Of a DNA stretch of 64,000 bases, positions 38,512 through 50,600 are shown piece after piece. Source of the DNA: Haliclona indistincta (lineage: Eukaryota > Porifera > Demospongiae > Haplosclerida > Chalinidae). Location of the stretch: positions 6,319,754 to 6,383,753 of the forward strand of contig OZ024792.1 of assembly GCA_964017065.1 (NCBI GenBank), written 5' to 3'. The notes beneath the pieces were generated by a model, which saw only the letters and a program-made list of their open reading frames with translations, made no database searches and was not told the origin of the DNA. A program made the translations under genes and the position numbers. Numbering within the stretch: the stretch's first letter is position 1; every line of letters starts with the position of its first letter.

Positions 38512-41500
38512 ATGTTGCCGCAAAGCATATTCTTACTATTGATGATAGCTGTTGGAGCAGGAGCTGCTATACCATCAGTTAATATCTTTCCTTCTGCAAC
38601 GTCTCCTGCTAAAACATCATCTTTACCTGAAACTGCATCTTCAGCTCTTCTAGCTGAAACCACTTCTCCTGCTGCAAAAAATCTTTCAGCTACCCCTTCT
38701 GGATCAGCTTCTAATGCTGTCAATACAACCATTACCAAAGGTATAGAAGATTTCATGATTTCAGCTAAACATTTAAGAAATAATTATACCTGCAATAGGT
38801 CAGAGCCTACTTTTTGAGGCTATTGACTTATTATCATGCACTACATGTGTTACTAATCAATGTTATAGCCTTAATTATTATTGAGGATATTTTATCCTTT
38901 ATTTCAATATATAATCTCTGCAGCAACATCAGTTACTCAAGCCACTATTATCAATCCACCATCATATGTTGTTGATGGTGACCAGAATGTTGAGCTGCAG
39001 TGTACTGTCACACTGAGTAGCACCATTGGACCAGACTACAGTGCTCTCAGTATTGACTGGAGAGACAGCACTGACACTATCATCAACAACTGCTCCAGCC
39101 CTCAGCCACATGGGAACACACAGATCAGTGACACCTTCTTTTGTAACCTGACACTAGCCACTATCTCAGCTACTAGTGCAGGACTGTACACCTGTAATGC
39201 TGCTATTACTGGAATTAGTGGTGTTATTACTGATTCATTTAACCTTTCAGTACAAGGTTTGAAAATAAAGATGCTGATGGTAAATCATAAAATAGTACTT
39301 GTATTACACACAGGATATCTCCAGAATGCTAAACTCATACCAGTGCATACTGTTCTTGGACAGTCATCTGTGCTCACTTGTGAAGTTCACACTTCACTAC
39401 CAGTCACCACTAACCTGCTCTCAGTCCAGTGGATGCACAGAGGGAGTCTGGTCACTGGTAGTGGTGGGTTTGTACTAAAGCAAGGATCAGGGCCAGGTGC
39501 TTCAGTGTATGTGACTGAGTTGACTCTGAGTGAGACTACTGTTGAGAGCTCAGGACTGTACTCCTGTCATGTGTCTACTGACAGACAACAAGTAACAGCT
39601 GAAGCCAACCTCACTGTAGCATGTGAGTGGTTTGAGCTAAACTGTCATCATTTGATTGTCTCTTACAGTTTCTCATATTGATGTTCACACTGGACCATCC
39701 AATGGATTCCCCTCACAACCTCTACTGGATACCAGTACTAGACTGAACTGCTCTGTCACACTCCATCCTCAGCTCAGCCAGCTCAGCCAGCTCACCATCC
39801 TCACCATCCGGTACCAGTGGTCCTCTAATGGTGTGACAAGAGGCAGTGGACAGGAACTAGTGCTACCCAACTTGAGTCCAGCTGATGCTACAACCTACTC
39901 CTGCACAGTGACAGTCTCTTCAGCTAACTCAGGAAGATACCTGGTCAGACAAATTAGTAATCAGTCAATGTATGACCTCAGAGCAAAAGGTGTGTCACAT
40001 AGGCAAAGTGATCTTTTAAATTTTCTCTACAGTCCCAGCTCCAGCTATTCAACTCTTACCTGGTGGTAGTAGAGCGGTTTATTATTCTGGAGAAGATCTC
40101 AATGTAACATGTATCAGTAGTGTAGTGGGTGCAGTGTTCACTTGGAGAGCAGTTAATATCACAACACAGCAACCATTGATCATACCAAATACTACTGTGA
40201 GCAGTGGTAGCAATACCAGTGTACTCATTCTCAGACCAATCAGAGTCAGTGATCATGTTCTAGTGGACTTTATTTGTGCAGTAGCATTTCCTGAGGATAT
40301 GAACATCATCGGAAGTACATCACCAACTCTAGTCAATATAAATGGTAAAATAATAGAAAATCTTGGCTGTTATTAATAATATTTATTTTTCAGTCCCATC
40401 ATTGAGTGTGTCAGTGTCTTCCAGTGCTAATACAGTACTGGATATCAGTGGATACAACTCCTTCACTGTACAGTGTGGAGGAACATTTAGTCCTAGATAT
40501 CAACAGTCAGGAGAATCACTTTCATTCATGTTAACCAGAAACAGTGTATCAGTCACTGATGGGCTTTCAACTAGTCCAGGGATGGCAACAGAAGATACAG
40601 TCTCTCAGAGCAGCTCAGTACAGCAGACTGCATCCTCAGGTCCAGCCACACTAGTCTACAACTGCACTGTTGAGTTTAGCATCAGTGGATCACTCATTAC
40701 TACTGCCAGTAACACAACACAGGTCATTGTGAAGGGTGAGCTAGCCTTGTATACCATTGGCCCACATGCATCTCTCCTCTCAACCTACCTGGAACAGGTC
40801 CCTCACTACCAGCAGCTCCTGTACTAGTGGCACCAGTGACTACACCAACATCTGCTGTGATACAATGGAGTGTTCCTGTAGTGACCTACTCTCCTGAACA
40901 ATACACTGTCTACTACACTACCAACAGCAGTAGCTGTCCTACCAACTCAGATGAGGGCTACAACAAGAGTGTGACTGTTTATGGTCTCAACCACACTGAC
41001 TTCTTCACCATAAGAGACCAGCAGTACAATGTGACACTGAACAATCTTCATCCTTACACAGTGTACTGCTATAAAGTAGTGGCTACTAACTCTGAGGGAA
41101 GGAATGAGTCTATGATGAGAATGTTTGCTACAAATGAGAGTGGTATGTATTTTTAATCAAATTGTTTTGTAATTAATATCTTCAGTTCCAAGTGGGCCTC
41201 CTCAGAAGTTGATCAATTCAACTTCTTCTCGCAATATTTCTCTCTTTTGGTCTCCTCCTCTTCCCACACAACGCAATGGTGTCATCATCAGCTATCTCAT
41301 CAAATGCACTATTGGTAGTGTGACTAGTAGTAACAATGTTTCTGGAACAGCCCATGTCATACATATCAATCCATTCACTAACTATATATGTTATGTGAGT
41401 GCAGCAACAATGGTGGGAGATGGTCCACCAGCAACAGTTAGTGGAACCTCTGATGAAGATGGTGAGTACATCATTCACTATAGCTACTGTGATATCACTC

Positions 41501-44500
41501 ATGATGTGCTGTACAGTACCTGCAGGACCACTTCGTAACTTCTATGGAATTGCTGAAAACTCAACATCAATGAATGTTAGTTGGAGTGCTCCATCAACAC
41601 CAAATGGAGTGATCACTGAGTACCAGCTCCAGTGTTCTGGTGGTGGACAAGTGTTCAACTACACAGTGATGGAGACCATGACCACACTGAGTGGACTCCT
41701 ACCATACACCAACTACTCCTGTAGCATCACAGCTCACACCAGTGTTGGAGGAGGACCTGCAGCAACTACCAGTGTGACCACTCTACAAGATGGTTAGTCT
41801 GAATCTAATAGAGTTTATTCTGTATTCAAGTGTAACTCCTTCAGTTCCCAGTGGACCACCTCAGGACTTCACTATCTCAGTAACTTCTCGTAGTATTTCT
41901 TTCTCCTGGTCTCCCCCTCTCCTCTCACAGCGTAATGGAGTCATCACTAGCTATAATCTAACATGTACTGTTGGTGGAGTAACCAATAGTATCAGAGTGG
42001 GTGTTACTAGTCTGAACACATCAGTAGAGCCATTCACTAACTACTCCTGTACTGTGAGGGCAGCAACAGCTGTAGGAGATGGCCCTGCAATATCAGCAAT
42101 TAATGGAGTCACTGATGAAGAGAGTGAGTGTTTCTCACTAATATCATGCTTTCATTGTGTTCTTTTGTCTCCACAGAACCGGAATCACCTCCCAATAATT
42201 TTTCTGGAGTTTCAAAAAATTCTACATCAATATTTCTTAATTGGAATATACCAGAGAAACCAAATGGAGTGATTACTCATTATGAGCTCTTCTCATTTGG
42301 TGGTGGGCAAGTGTTCAATCGCACTGTGATGGAGACCACAACCACACTGAGTGGACTCCTACCATACACTAACTACTCCTGTAGCATCACAGCTCACACC
42401 AGTGCTGGAGGAGGACCTGCAGCAACTACCAGTGTAACCACTCTACAAGATAGTGAATTTGCTCCATATTTTGTTATTTTAATGGTTACGGATATTTTTC
42501 ACAGTTCCCTCTCAAGTGAGTGATGTGAGGGTCACTTCACCAGTTAGCTCATCAAATACACTCATTGTAACATGGCGACCTCCAACAGTACTAAATGGAA
42601 TTGTTACATACACAGTCAACATATCCACAACAATGGATTCCTTTTCAATTCAGACAAAGAGTACCAACATAACCATCACAGAACTTTGTAAATAACAATT
42701 TTAGTTAATTATATTTTAGTGCACTCCATTTTATAGCTTCTCAAGTACCACACTATGTCAAGGTAGCTGCTTTCACAACTATAGGAAAAGGACCATACTC
42801 AGATATTGTGGTGAACTTCACAGAAGAAGGCGGTATGAACAATTTACTTCTCAACTCGCTCTATTTTAATCCATAATCTGCAGTTCCATCACAAGGTCCT
42901 GAAATTACTAACATCACTAGACTGACAGATGGTTCTATCTTAGTGATGTGGAAGCTACTCACTCTAGAGGAGGCTCGTGGGTTCATCACTGGATACACTG
43001 TTACTGCTCAACAAGCTGACTTTGAACTGGTCTTGAGACAGTCATCAATGAGTGTGACAGTATCGCACAACACAACCAGTGCTGTTATAACCGGTCTGGA
43101 TCCTAAACTAGCCTACTGGGTCTCAGTCTCGGCTGGTACAGTAGGTGGAATGAGTGAGACTAACAGCAGATTAATGGCTGCCACAACCAGTGAGAGATGT
43201 CATATCAGAGAAAATTGAGCGCTTTTGAATAATCTTTCACAGATAACCTCTATGTATATCTGGTTCTTGGTGGTATAGCTGGTTTTGGAGGTGTTGGGAC
43301 TCTTCTGGTATTAATTTGTTTTTGTATCTTAATCCGCTGCTGTTATCAATGCTGCAAGAGGTAGCTAGCTTCTGATGATGGAGGTGATTTTAATTCTTTT
43401 TGTAGGAAAACCAAAACTAAGAAATTAGAGCTTGATGAATCACCATATTGGATTGAGCAAGTGGAGAAGGAACGATACTCATCAGAACTTATGGAAATGA
43501 AACCAGTTGTTGAAGAACCAGGTTTAATATTTTTTGAAAATTACGATTTGATACAAATCTAAATTTTAGTTGAAGAAGATCTGCAGTATCCTGCCATACC
43601 CTTGGGCAGGTTCCCAGACCATGTGCATTCCCTGTACCAGAATCGTGATGAAGGATTCGAGAAACAGTTCCATGTACTGCACTAAATTTCAGTGCATACT
43701 ATGACATTGAATTTTGTGCTGTCTGTGCAGGAAATTTGCACCATACCAAAGGGATCCTCTGAAATTGCAAGAAAAGAGGAAAATGCAGCCAAGAACAGAT
43801 TTGAAAACATCTACTCATGTATAAAACACAACTAGATTCATATTGTTATTATTTGTGCATCACATTAGATGACCATTGTTGTGTGTCTCTTAAACCAATC
43901 GAAGGAGAGGAAGGATCTGACTATATCAATGCATCATGGATTGATGTGAGGAGTATAGTACACGCTATACATTGATAACATGCTATTTTGTACTATAGAG
44001 ATATAACAAGCCCAAAGCATACATAGCAACACAAGGTAAATAATTTTACAGTGAAAATTTTGTTTCATCATTGTAAATTTTGCACAGGTCCAATTGATGA
44101 AACAATTGGAGATTTTTGGAGGATGGTGTGGGAATATAAAGTGCCCTCAATTGTCATGCTCACTAACCTAGTTGAGAGGAATGTTGTGAGTGATGCAGCT
44201 CATGTACTGCTGCAGCTGTGCACTATATTCTGTGCATGTAGCTCAAGTGTTCCTGCTACTGGCCTAAAGATGTTGAACAAGAGCTGGACTGTGGTGATGG
44301 TCTGACAGTGCAGCTGGAAGAAGAGCTAGTTTTTGCTGAGTACAAGATCAAAAAATTTATTGTTTCAAATGTAAGTCAGTGCATTTATTGTGAACTTGTC
44401 CATAAACTGATCTTTACAGGAATCTGACGAGAGCTCTCAATCATTACTTGTCACTCACTATCACTTCACTCAATGGCCAGATCATGGAGTACCTGCTTCA

Positions 44501-46121
44501 AAGCTTTGTCTCATCGCCTTCATCAAGCGATTTCGCAAGCAGCATCCTCCTGAGGGTCCACCATTAGTGGTGCACTGCAGTGCTGGTGTGGGCAGGACAG
44601 GAACATTCATCGTACTGGACACCATGCTACAGAGGATCAAAGATGGAGGCAGCCTTAACATCTTCCAGCTTGTCTCACAGCTCAGGAAGAGAAGGACCAT
44701 CATGGTGCAGAATATTGTAAGTGTGTTCCTATCGAGTGAATGCTGTCTCATTCATGTTACCCTGTTCAGTCCCAGTACAAGTATATTCATGATGCTCTGA
44801 CTGAATACATCACATGTGGTGACACCTCATTTCCACTGATGGATGCACGCAAGCTGGTGAAGGAATTGAGCGAGTCATTTGACGGAAAGACAGGATTCGA
44901 AAAACAGTTTGATGTGAGTAATGACTAGATAGTGCTGTGACACTGAGTGTGTTTAATATGCAACAGTTGTTGGAGCGGCTAAGTCAGCCTCTAGATGACC
45001 TTGAGTTCAGCACTTCAGATGCTGAAGCACATGCTGCTAAGAACAGATATGACTACAATTTGCCTTGTGAGTTCCAGCTGGTGACCACAAAAATTTATTT
45101 TATAACTTGTGTGTGGTTATGAATTACAGATAATGAAACTCGAGTGGAATTGAACTCAGGCTCAACTGATTACATAAATGCATGTCACGTGAATGTATGT
45201 GTAAACACTTGTGACTTGATAGCGTAATGTATGCTTCGTTGCTCTGTTAGGGATACAAGCAATGTAATGCATTCTTAGCCACTCAGTCTCCAATGGAGGA
45301 AACTGTGGCTGATTTCTGGCAGATGGTGTGGGATGAACAGAGCAAGGTTATTGTGATGCTGTGCAAAATTGAGGAACAGGGCAAGGTGTGCTTAACATAG
45401 TAACACAATGACATCATTGAGTGATCTGTTTATAGGAAGCATGTTACCAGTACTGGCCGAGCAGTGTTGGAGGAACACAGTGCTTTGGGATGACCACTGT
45501 AAAGCTGAAGCAGTCAACCGATTTACAAGGAATAGTGATACGTACACTTGAAGTTATCAAAGAGGGGGACTACATCAATGTTAGTGATAGCCTATGTAAT
45601 CATGCTGTACAAACATGCTTAACATGGGCATTTGTTTGTTCACAGACCAGTGATAACTCACTTGTTGTGACCCAAATCCATTACAGCCAGTGGCCAGAGT
45701 ACAGTGCTCCTACTGACACTGATGCTGTACTTAAACTAACTGACACCGTACTCAAAACAGCAATGTCTGCAAGTGACAACCCCATCACAGTCATGTGCAA
45801 GTAGGGAGAGCTCTGTTACATTATTTAGTAACATTACACACAATCTAATATTGTACAGTGATGGTGTGGGTAGGACTGGTGCCTTCATCTGCATCTACTC
45901 ACAGCTGGAGAGGGTTAAAGTGGAGGGAGTGGGTGACATATTCCAGTTCATCAAGGACTCTCGTCTGAATCGCAAGGGACTGGTCAGGCACCAGGTAAGT
46001 TAGGTTGAGAGATTATAGCATATCATTTCTTATGCAGGAGCATTACAACTTCTGCTATGAAGTGATCGCTGAGTTTTCAGACACAATGGGTCTATATGAC
46101 AACTTCAAGTATAAAATATAA
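38512..46121 (+). CDS. Gene 4: receptor-type tyrosine phosphatase with Ig5-FN3x7 ectodomain (complete, about 1969 aa)
   Basis: The 31 exons are 38512-38740 (signal peptide [18 protein letters not shown], then a Ser/Thr/Ala-rich stalk), Ig: 38924-39256, 39314-39622, 39669-39989, 40033-40344, 40394-40735; FN3: 40798-41142, 41186-41461, 41517-41792, 41845-42123, 42177-42452, 42505-42687 with 42737-42832, 42884-43189; TM 43243-43360; 43406-43521; phosphatase exons from 43570. The frame is unbroken (5910 bases). Extracellular domains are near copies of those in genes 1-3, while the inside is a LAR-like phosphatase that removes phosphate from tyrosine. The exon 39669-39989 has an in-frame duplication of three codons (SQL). 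Among the genes in view this one is a plausible brake on the tyrosine-motif receptors, which is inference. Confidence 0.92.
43570..46121 (+). other. Tandem PTP domains D1 and D2 of gene 4
   Basis: Exons are 43570-43673, 43731-43818, 43869-43945, 43999-44035, 44088-44185, 44242-44370, 44420-44716, 44770-44913 (D1), then 44967-45066, 45130-45194, 45251-45385, 45436-45579, 45646-45800, 45859-45994 and 46038-46121 (D2). D1 has DYINAS, a WPDHGVP loop, the signature [10 protein letters not shown] and the Q-loop (MVQNI), so it should be active. Its phosphotyrosine loop reads KNRF instead of KNRY. D2 keeps CxxxxxR (CNDGVGR) but has Met before the Cys instead of His, and WPE instead of WPD, like the weak or inactive D2 of many receptor phosphatases. 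Confidence 0.9.
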
Positions 46122-46407
46122 TCAGAGTGTATCAGAGACACAATATTAACAGAATAAGAAATAGCGTATAATGCGACTGTCTACTACTTAAAGCAGATTA
46201 AACTGTTTGCATATTCTAGCTATTATTCTACAATGGTGACATTGTGATATTGAGAACAATGTATGTTTGTCTCAAATTTATTGTGTAAATGTTTATTTTG
46301 TCCTCGTGTAAATGCTATTGTTTGATTATACCTACACGTAGGATCAAAGCTACTGCGCTTCCGTACATCATATTTTCGTGAGCCCGCCCACCGTACAATA
46401 CAGCGAT

Positions 46408-46672
46408 TTGAAGAAATCTTGCAACGCCACAATCAAAGTGGAAGTAACACATTACTTCTTCTTACTTCTTCTTCTTACATTACTTCTTCTTACTTCTTCT
46501 TCTTACATTACTTCTTATTACTTCTTCTTACTTCACATTACTTCTTCAATTACTTCTTCATTTTTCTTACGTTGCACGCGCTTCTGATGCAGGTCCGCAC
46601 GTGACCAGCCATGTTTGATTGGTCAACGTATTAGTTCCGCTTTGACTGTGGCGTTGCAAAATCTCTTCAACT
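46408..46672. mobile_element. Small inverted-repeat element (MITE) with CTTCTTA repeats
   Basis: Terminal inverted repeats of about 36 bases share the core TTGCAACGCCACAATCAAAG (46408-46443) and its near complement (46635-46671). The centre is mainly a TTACTTCTTC-type simple repeat (46448-46565). Non-coding. Confidence 0.65.
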
Positions 46673-46842
46673 TCATATTGAACGCACTTTAATTTCTCCA
46701 TATAGCACGCTGAGTCAGCAAAAACTATCAACAATAGATGATACACATCAAGGACATTTCACAAGTACAACATTATACTTGGTTTCGCGACAGAGGCGTG
46801 ATGGAATGTTCGCGCTGAAATAATGAGAAAAACGCGCTATGA

Positions 46843-47127
46843 CGAGGTGACTGCCTACTGTTGGACCACAGACATAGTACTCCCTATGACCAAACAATTT
46901 GCTGCTAGCGCATGTCCATCCGTAACGTGTTGAATTGTATAGATAACGTACTGTGCGCATGCGCCTGCAGCAAAATTTCGGTCAAGCATGCACTTGCAAT
47001 CTCCTGTACATGTACTATGTCTATGGTTGGAGACAGGGTCCACGGATAAATTTCGCTGCAGATCTACTGTCAGCTTCGCATACTTCCGTGAACCCTGTCC
47101 AACAGTAAGTAGGCGGCGGTCGCCTCG
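46843..47127. mobile_element. Degenerate inverted-repeat element
   Basis: The left end (CGAGGTGACTGCCTACTGTTGGA) is an imperfect complement of the right end, which contains TCCAACAGTAAGTAGGCGG and ends GTCGCCTCG. An inner inverted pair (about 46866 and 47013, core GACATAGTAC) supports a fold-back. No family is assigned. Confidence 0.4.
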
Positions 47128-47148
47128 ACATAGTGCCTTAACCTCATT

Positions 47149-47400
47149 AAAATTAAAAAGATTTCTATCGAAATCAAAAGGATGTATTATGAAGAAATAT
47201 ACCACTGGTCCACAATGTGAAACAATAAGGAACAAGCATGGAATGGTAACACAATTGACTTGCTAACAGATCGGCCATAGATCCCTACATCAGTGGCTGC
47301 TTAGTGTGGTTGGCTATAGCTAGTTCAGCTAATTGCTGTTGACTGACACCTGAATTAAATTTAGCTTGTGACAAAATATTGATCTTATGTACAGCCACTA
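47149..47400. mobile_element. Partial fold-back related to E1/E2
   Basis: It starts AAAATTAAAAAGATTTCTAT like the E1 and E2 arms, runs through the ATCCCTACATCAGTGGCTG inner end and the loop, then stops after CAGCCACT. The second arm is missing, and gene 5-upstream sequence follows soon after. Base differences from E1 suggest an older copy. Confidence 0.7.
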
Positions 47401-47435
47401 TGATAAAATTTCATAAAATGAAATGTCAGTTGTGC

Positions 47436-47692
47436 TATTTGCATACATTTACACCCACTAGGACTCCCACATTAGATATCTTTTTGGCTATTTTTGCCAT
47501 TTTTATCAGACTGCAAACATTATTTTTAGTACATTGATAATTATTATGACCTGACTAAAAAATCATGATTGTAACATGTAAACAAGATATGAGTTGCATA
47601 TGCTGATCTACGCATTTGACTAAGCGTACATGTAGTATTGTGTTCATTTTCACTGCAATGACCTTGATGTACTTTCTAAGCTGCCATTGGAC
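47436..47692 (+). promoter_or_regulatory. Duplicated upstream region of gene 5
   Basis: It matches 38275-38511 upstream of gene 4 over most of its length (for example CAGACTGCAAACATTATTTT and ATCATGATTGTAACATGTAA), with an insertion just before the ATG. Shared expression of genes 4 and 5 is plausible but not shown. Confidence 0.6.
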
Positions 47693-50600
47693 ATGAAGTT
47701 GCCGCAAAGCATATTCTTACTACTGATGATAGCTGTTGGAGCAGGGGCTGCTTCCCACTCTATACCATCAGTTAATATCTTTCCTTCTGCAACATCTCCT
47801 GCTAGAACATCATCTTTACCTGAAACTGCATCTTCAGCTCCTCTAGCTGAAACCACTTCTCCTGCTGCAACAAATCTTCTAGTTGAAACTACCTCTTCTG
47901 GATCAGCTTCTAATGCTGTCAATACAACCATAACCAAAGGTATAGTAAATTTTGTAGGGATGCTTAGTCCATTAACTAGTCAATTCAATGTTTCAATGTT
48001 CAAATCAGATATATATATCAATGTTCTAATCAATGTTTCAGCCTTAATTATTATTGAAGATATTTTATTCTTTATTTCAATATATAATCTCTGCAGCAAC
48101 ATCAGTTACTCAAGCCACTATTGTCAACCCGCCATCATATGTTGTTGATGGTGACCAGAATGTTGAGCTGCAGTGTACTGTCACACTGAGTAGCACCATT
48201 GGACCAGACTACAGTGCTCTCAGTATTGACTGGAGAAACAGCACTGACACTATCATCAACAACTGCTCCAGCCCTCAGCCACATGGGAACACACAGATCA
48301 GTGACACCTTCTCTTGTAACCTGACACTAGCCACTATCTCAGCTACCAGTGCAGAACTGTACACCTGTAATGCTGCTATTACTGGAATTAGTGGTTCAAG
48401 AGTTGTTTTTATTAATCTTCAAGTACAAGGTTTAGAAATAAATTAAGGATTGTAAATCATGTATCATGTTACACACAGGATCTCTCCAGAATGCTAATCT
48501 CATATCAGTGAATGCTGTTCTTGGACAGTCATCTGTGCTCACTTGTGAAGTTTACACTTCACTACCAGTCACCACTAACCTGATCTCAGTCCAGTGGATG
48601 CACAGAGGGAGTCTGGTCACTGGTAGTGGTGGGTTTGTACTAAAGCAAGGATCAGGAGCAGGTGCTTCAGTGTATGTGACTGAGTTGACTCTGAGTGAGA
48701 CTACTGTTGAGAGCTCAGGACTGTACTCCTGTCGTGTGTCTACTGACAGACAACAAGTAACAGCTGAAGCCAACCTCACTGTAGCATGTGAGTGGATTGA
48801 GCTAAACTGTCATCATTTGATTGTCTCTTACAGTTTCTCATATTGATGTTCACACTGGACCATCCAATGGATTCCCCTCACAACCTCTACTGGGTACCAG
48901 TACTAGACTGAACTGCTCTGTCACACTCCATCCTCAGCTCAGCCAGATCACCATCGTCGCCATCCAGTACCAGTGGTCCTCTAATGGTATGACAAGAGGC
49001 AGTGAACAGGAACTAGTGCTACCTAACTTGAGTCTAGCTGATGCCACAACCTACTCCTGCACGGTGACAGTCTCTTCAGCTAACCCAGGAGAACACCTGA
49101 TCAGACAAATCATTAATCAGTCAATGTATGACCTCAGAGCAAAAGGTGTGTTATATAGACAATGTCAATTTTTAATTCTTTATTTTCTTACAGTCCCAGC
49201 TCCATTTCTTCATCTCCCACCTGGTGGTAGTAGAGCAGTTTATTATTCTGGAGAAGATCTCAATGTAACATGTCTCAGTAGTGTAGTGGGTGCAGTGTTC
49301 ACTTGGAGAGCAGTTAATATTATAACACAGCAACCATTGATCATACCAAATACTACTGTGAGCAGTGGTAGCAATACCAGTGTACTCATTCTCAGACCAA
49401 TCAGAGTCAGTGATCATGTTCTAGTGGACTTTATTTGTGCAATAACATTTCCTGAGAATATGAACATCATCGGAAGTACATCTTTAACTCTAGTCAATAT
49501 AAATGGTATTTTAAAAACTTTTACTGTGATGTTATCATTTGTATTTCTCAGTTCCATCATTGAGTGTGTCAGTGTCTTCCAATGCTAGTACAGTACTGGA
49601 TATCAGTGGATACAACTCCTTCACTGTACAGTGTGGAGGAACATTTAGTCCTAGATATCAACAGTCAGGAGAATCACTTTCATTCAGTGTTTCAGTCACT
49701 GATGGGCTTTCAACTAGTCCAGTGATGGCATCAGGAGATACAGTCTCTCAGAGCAGCTCAGTACAGCAGACTGCATCCTCAGGTCCAGCCACACTAGTCT
49801 ACAACTGCACAGTTGAATTTAGCATCAGTGGATCACTCATTACTACTGCCAGTAACACAACACAGGTCATTGTGAAGGGTGAGCTAGCCTTGTATACCAT
49901 TGGCCCACATGCATCTCTCCTCTCAACCTACCTGGAACAGGTCTCTCACTACCAGCAGCTCCAGTAGTAGTGGCACCAGTGACTACACCAACATCTGCTG
50001 TGATACAATGGAGTGTTCCTGTAGTGACCTACTCTCCTGAACAATACACTGTCTACTACACTACCAACAGCAGTGGCTGTCCTACCAACTCAGATGAGGG
50101 CTACAACAAGAGTGTGACTGTTTATGGTCTCAACCACACTGACTTCTTCACCATAAGAGACCAGCAGTACAATGTGACACTGTACAATCTTCATCCTTAC
50201 ACAGTGTACTGCTATAAAGTAGTGGCTAATAACACTGAGGGAAAGAATGAGTCAGTGTTGAGGATGTTTGAGACAGCTGAGAGTGGTGAGTAAGTTTTGC
50301 ATTGACGTAGTATTTTACTTTCGTTCTTTATTTGATAAACAGCTCCTAGTGGACCACCTCACAACTTATTTGTGTTAACAAATTCACAATACATCACTCT
50401 CTCTTGGTCTCCTCCTCTTCCCTTGCATCGTAATGGAGTCATCATCAACTATCTTATAACCTGTACTCTTAGTGGAGACACAAAACATATTATGAGAGTT
50501 ACCATAACCTACCAGACTATGTCAATAAAACCATTCACTAACTACACATGTTCTGTGCATGCAGCAACAATGGTGGGAGATGGTCCACCAGCAACAGTTA

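Larger units (their letters stand above)
46122..47692. other. Intergenic DNA between genes 4 and 5, rich in small transposons
   Basis: It holds the 3' end of gene 4, two inverted-repeat elements (46408-46672 and 46843-47127), a fold-back remnant (47149-47400) and the duplicated upstream region of gene 5. No coding sequence was recognised. Confidence 0.7.

Noticed and set aside
46448..46565. Regular TTACTTCTTC repeats resembling an array
   Set aside because: Units are short, without unique spacers, and lie within an inverted-repeat element, so this is a microsatellite and not a CRISPR array.
47687..47692. An earlier start for gene 5 two codons upstream of the ATG at 47693
   Set aside because: The upstream codon is TTG, and the ATG at 47693 gives a signal peptide matching that of gene 4.
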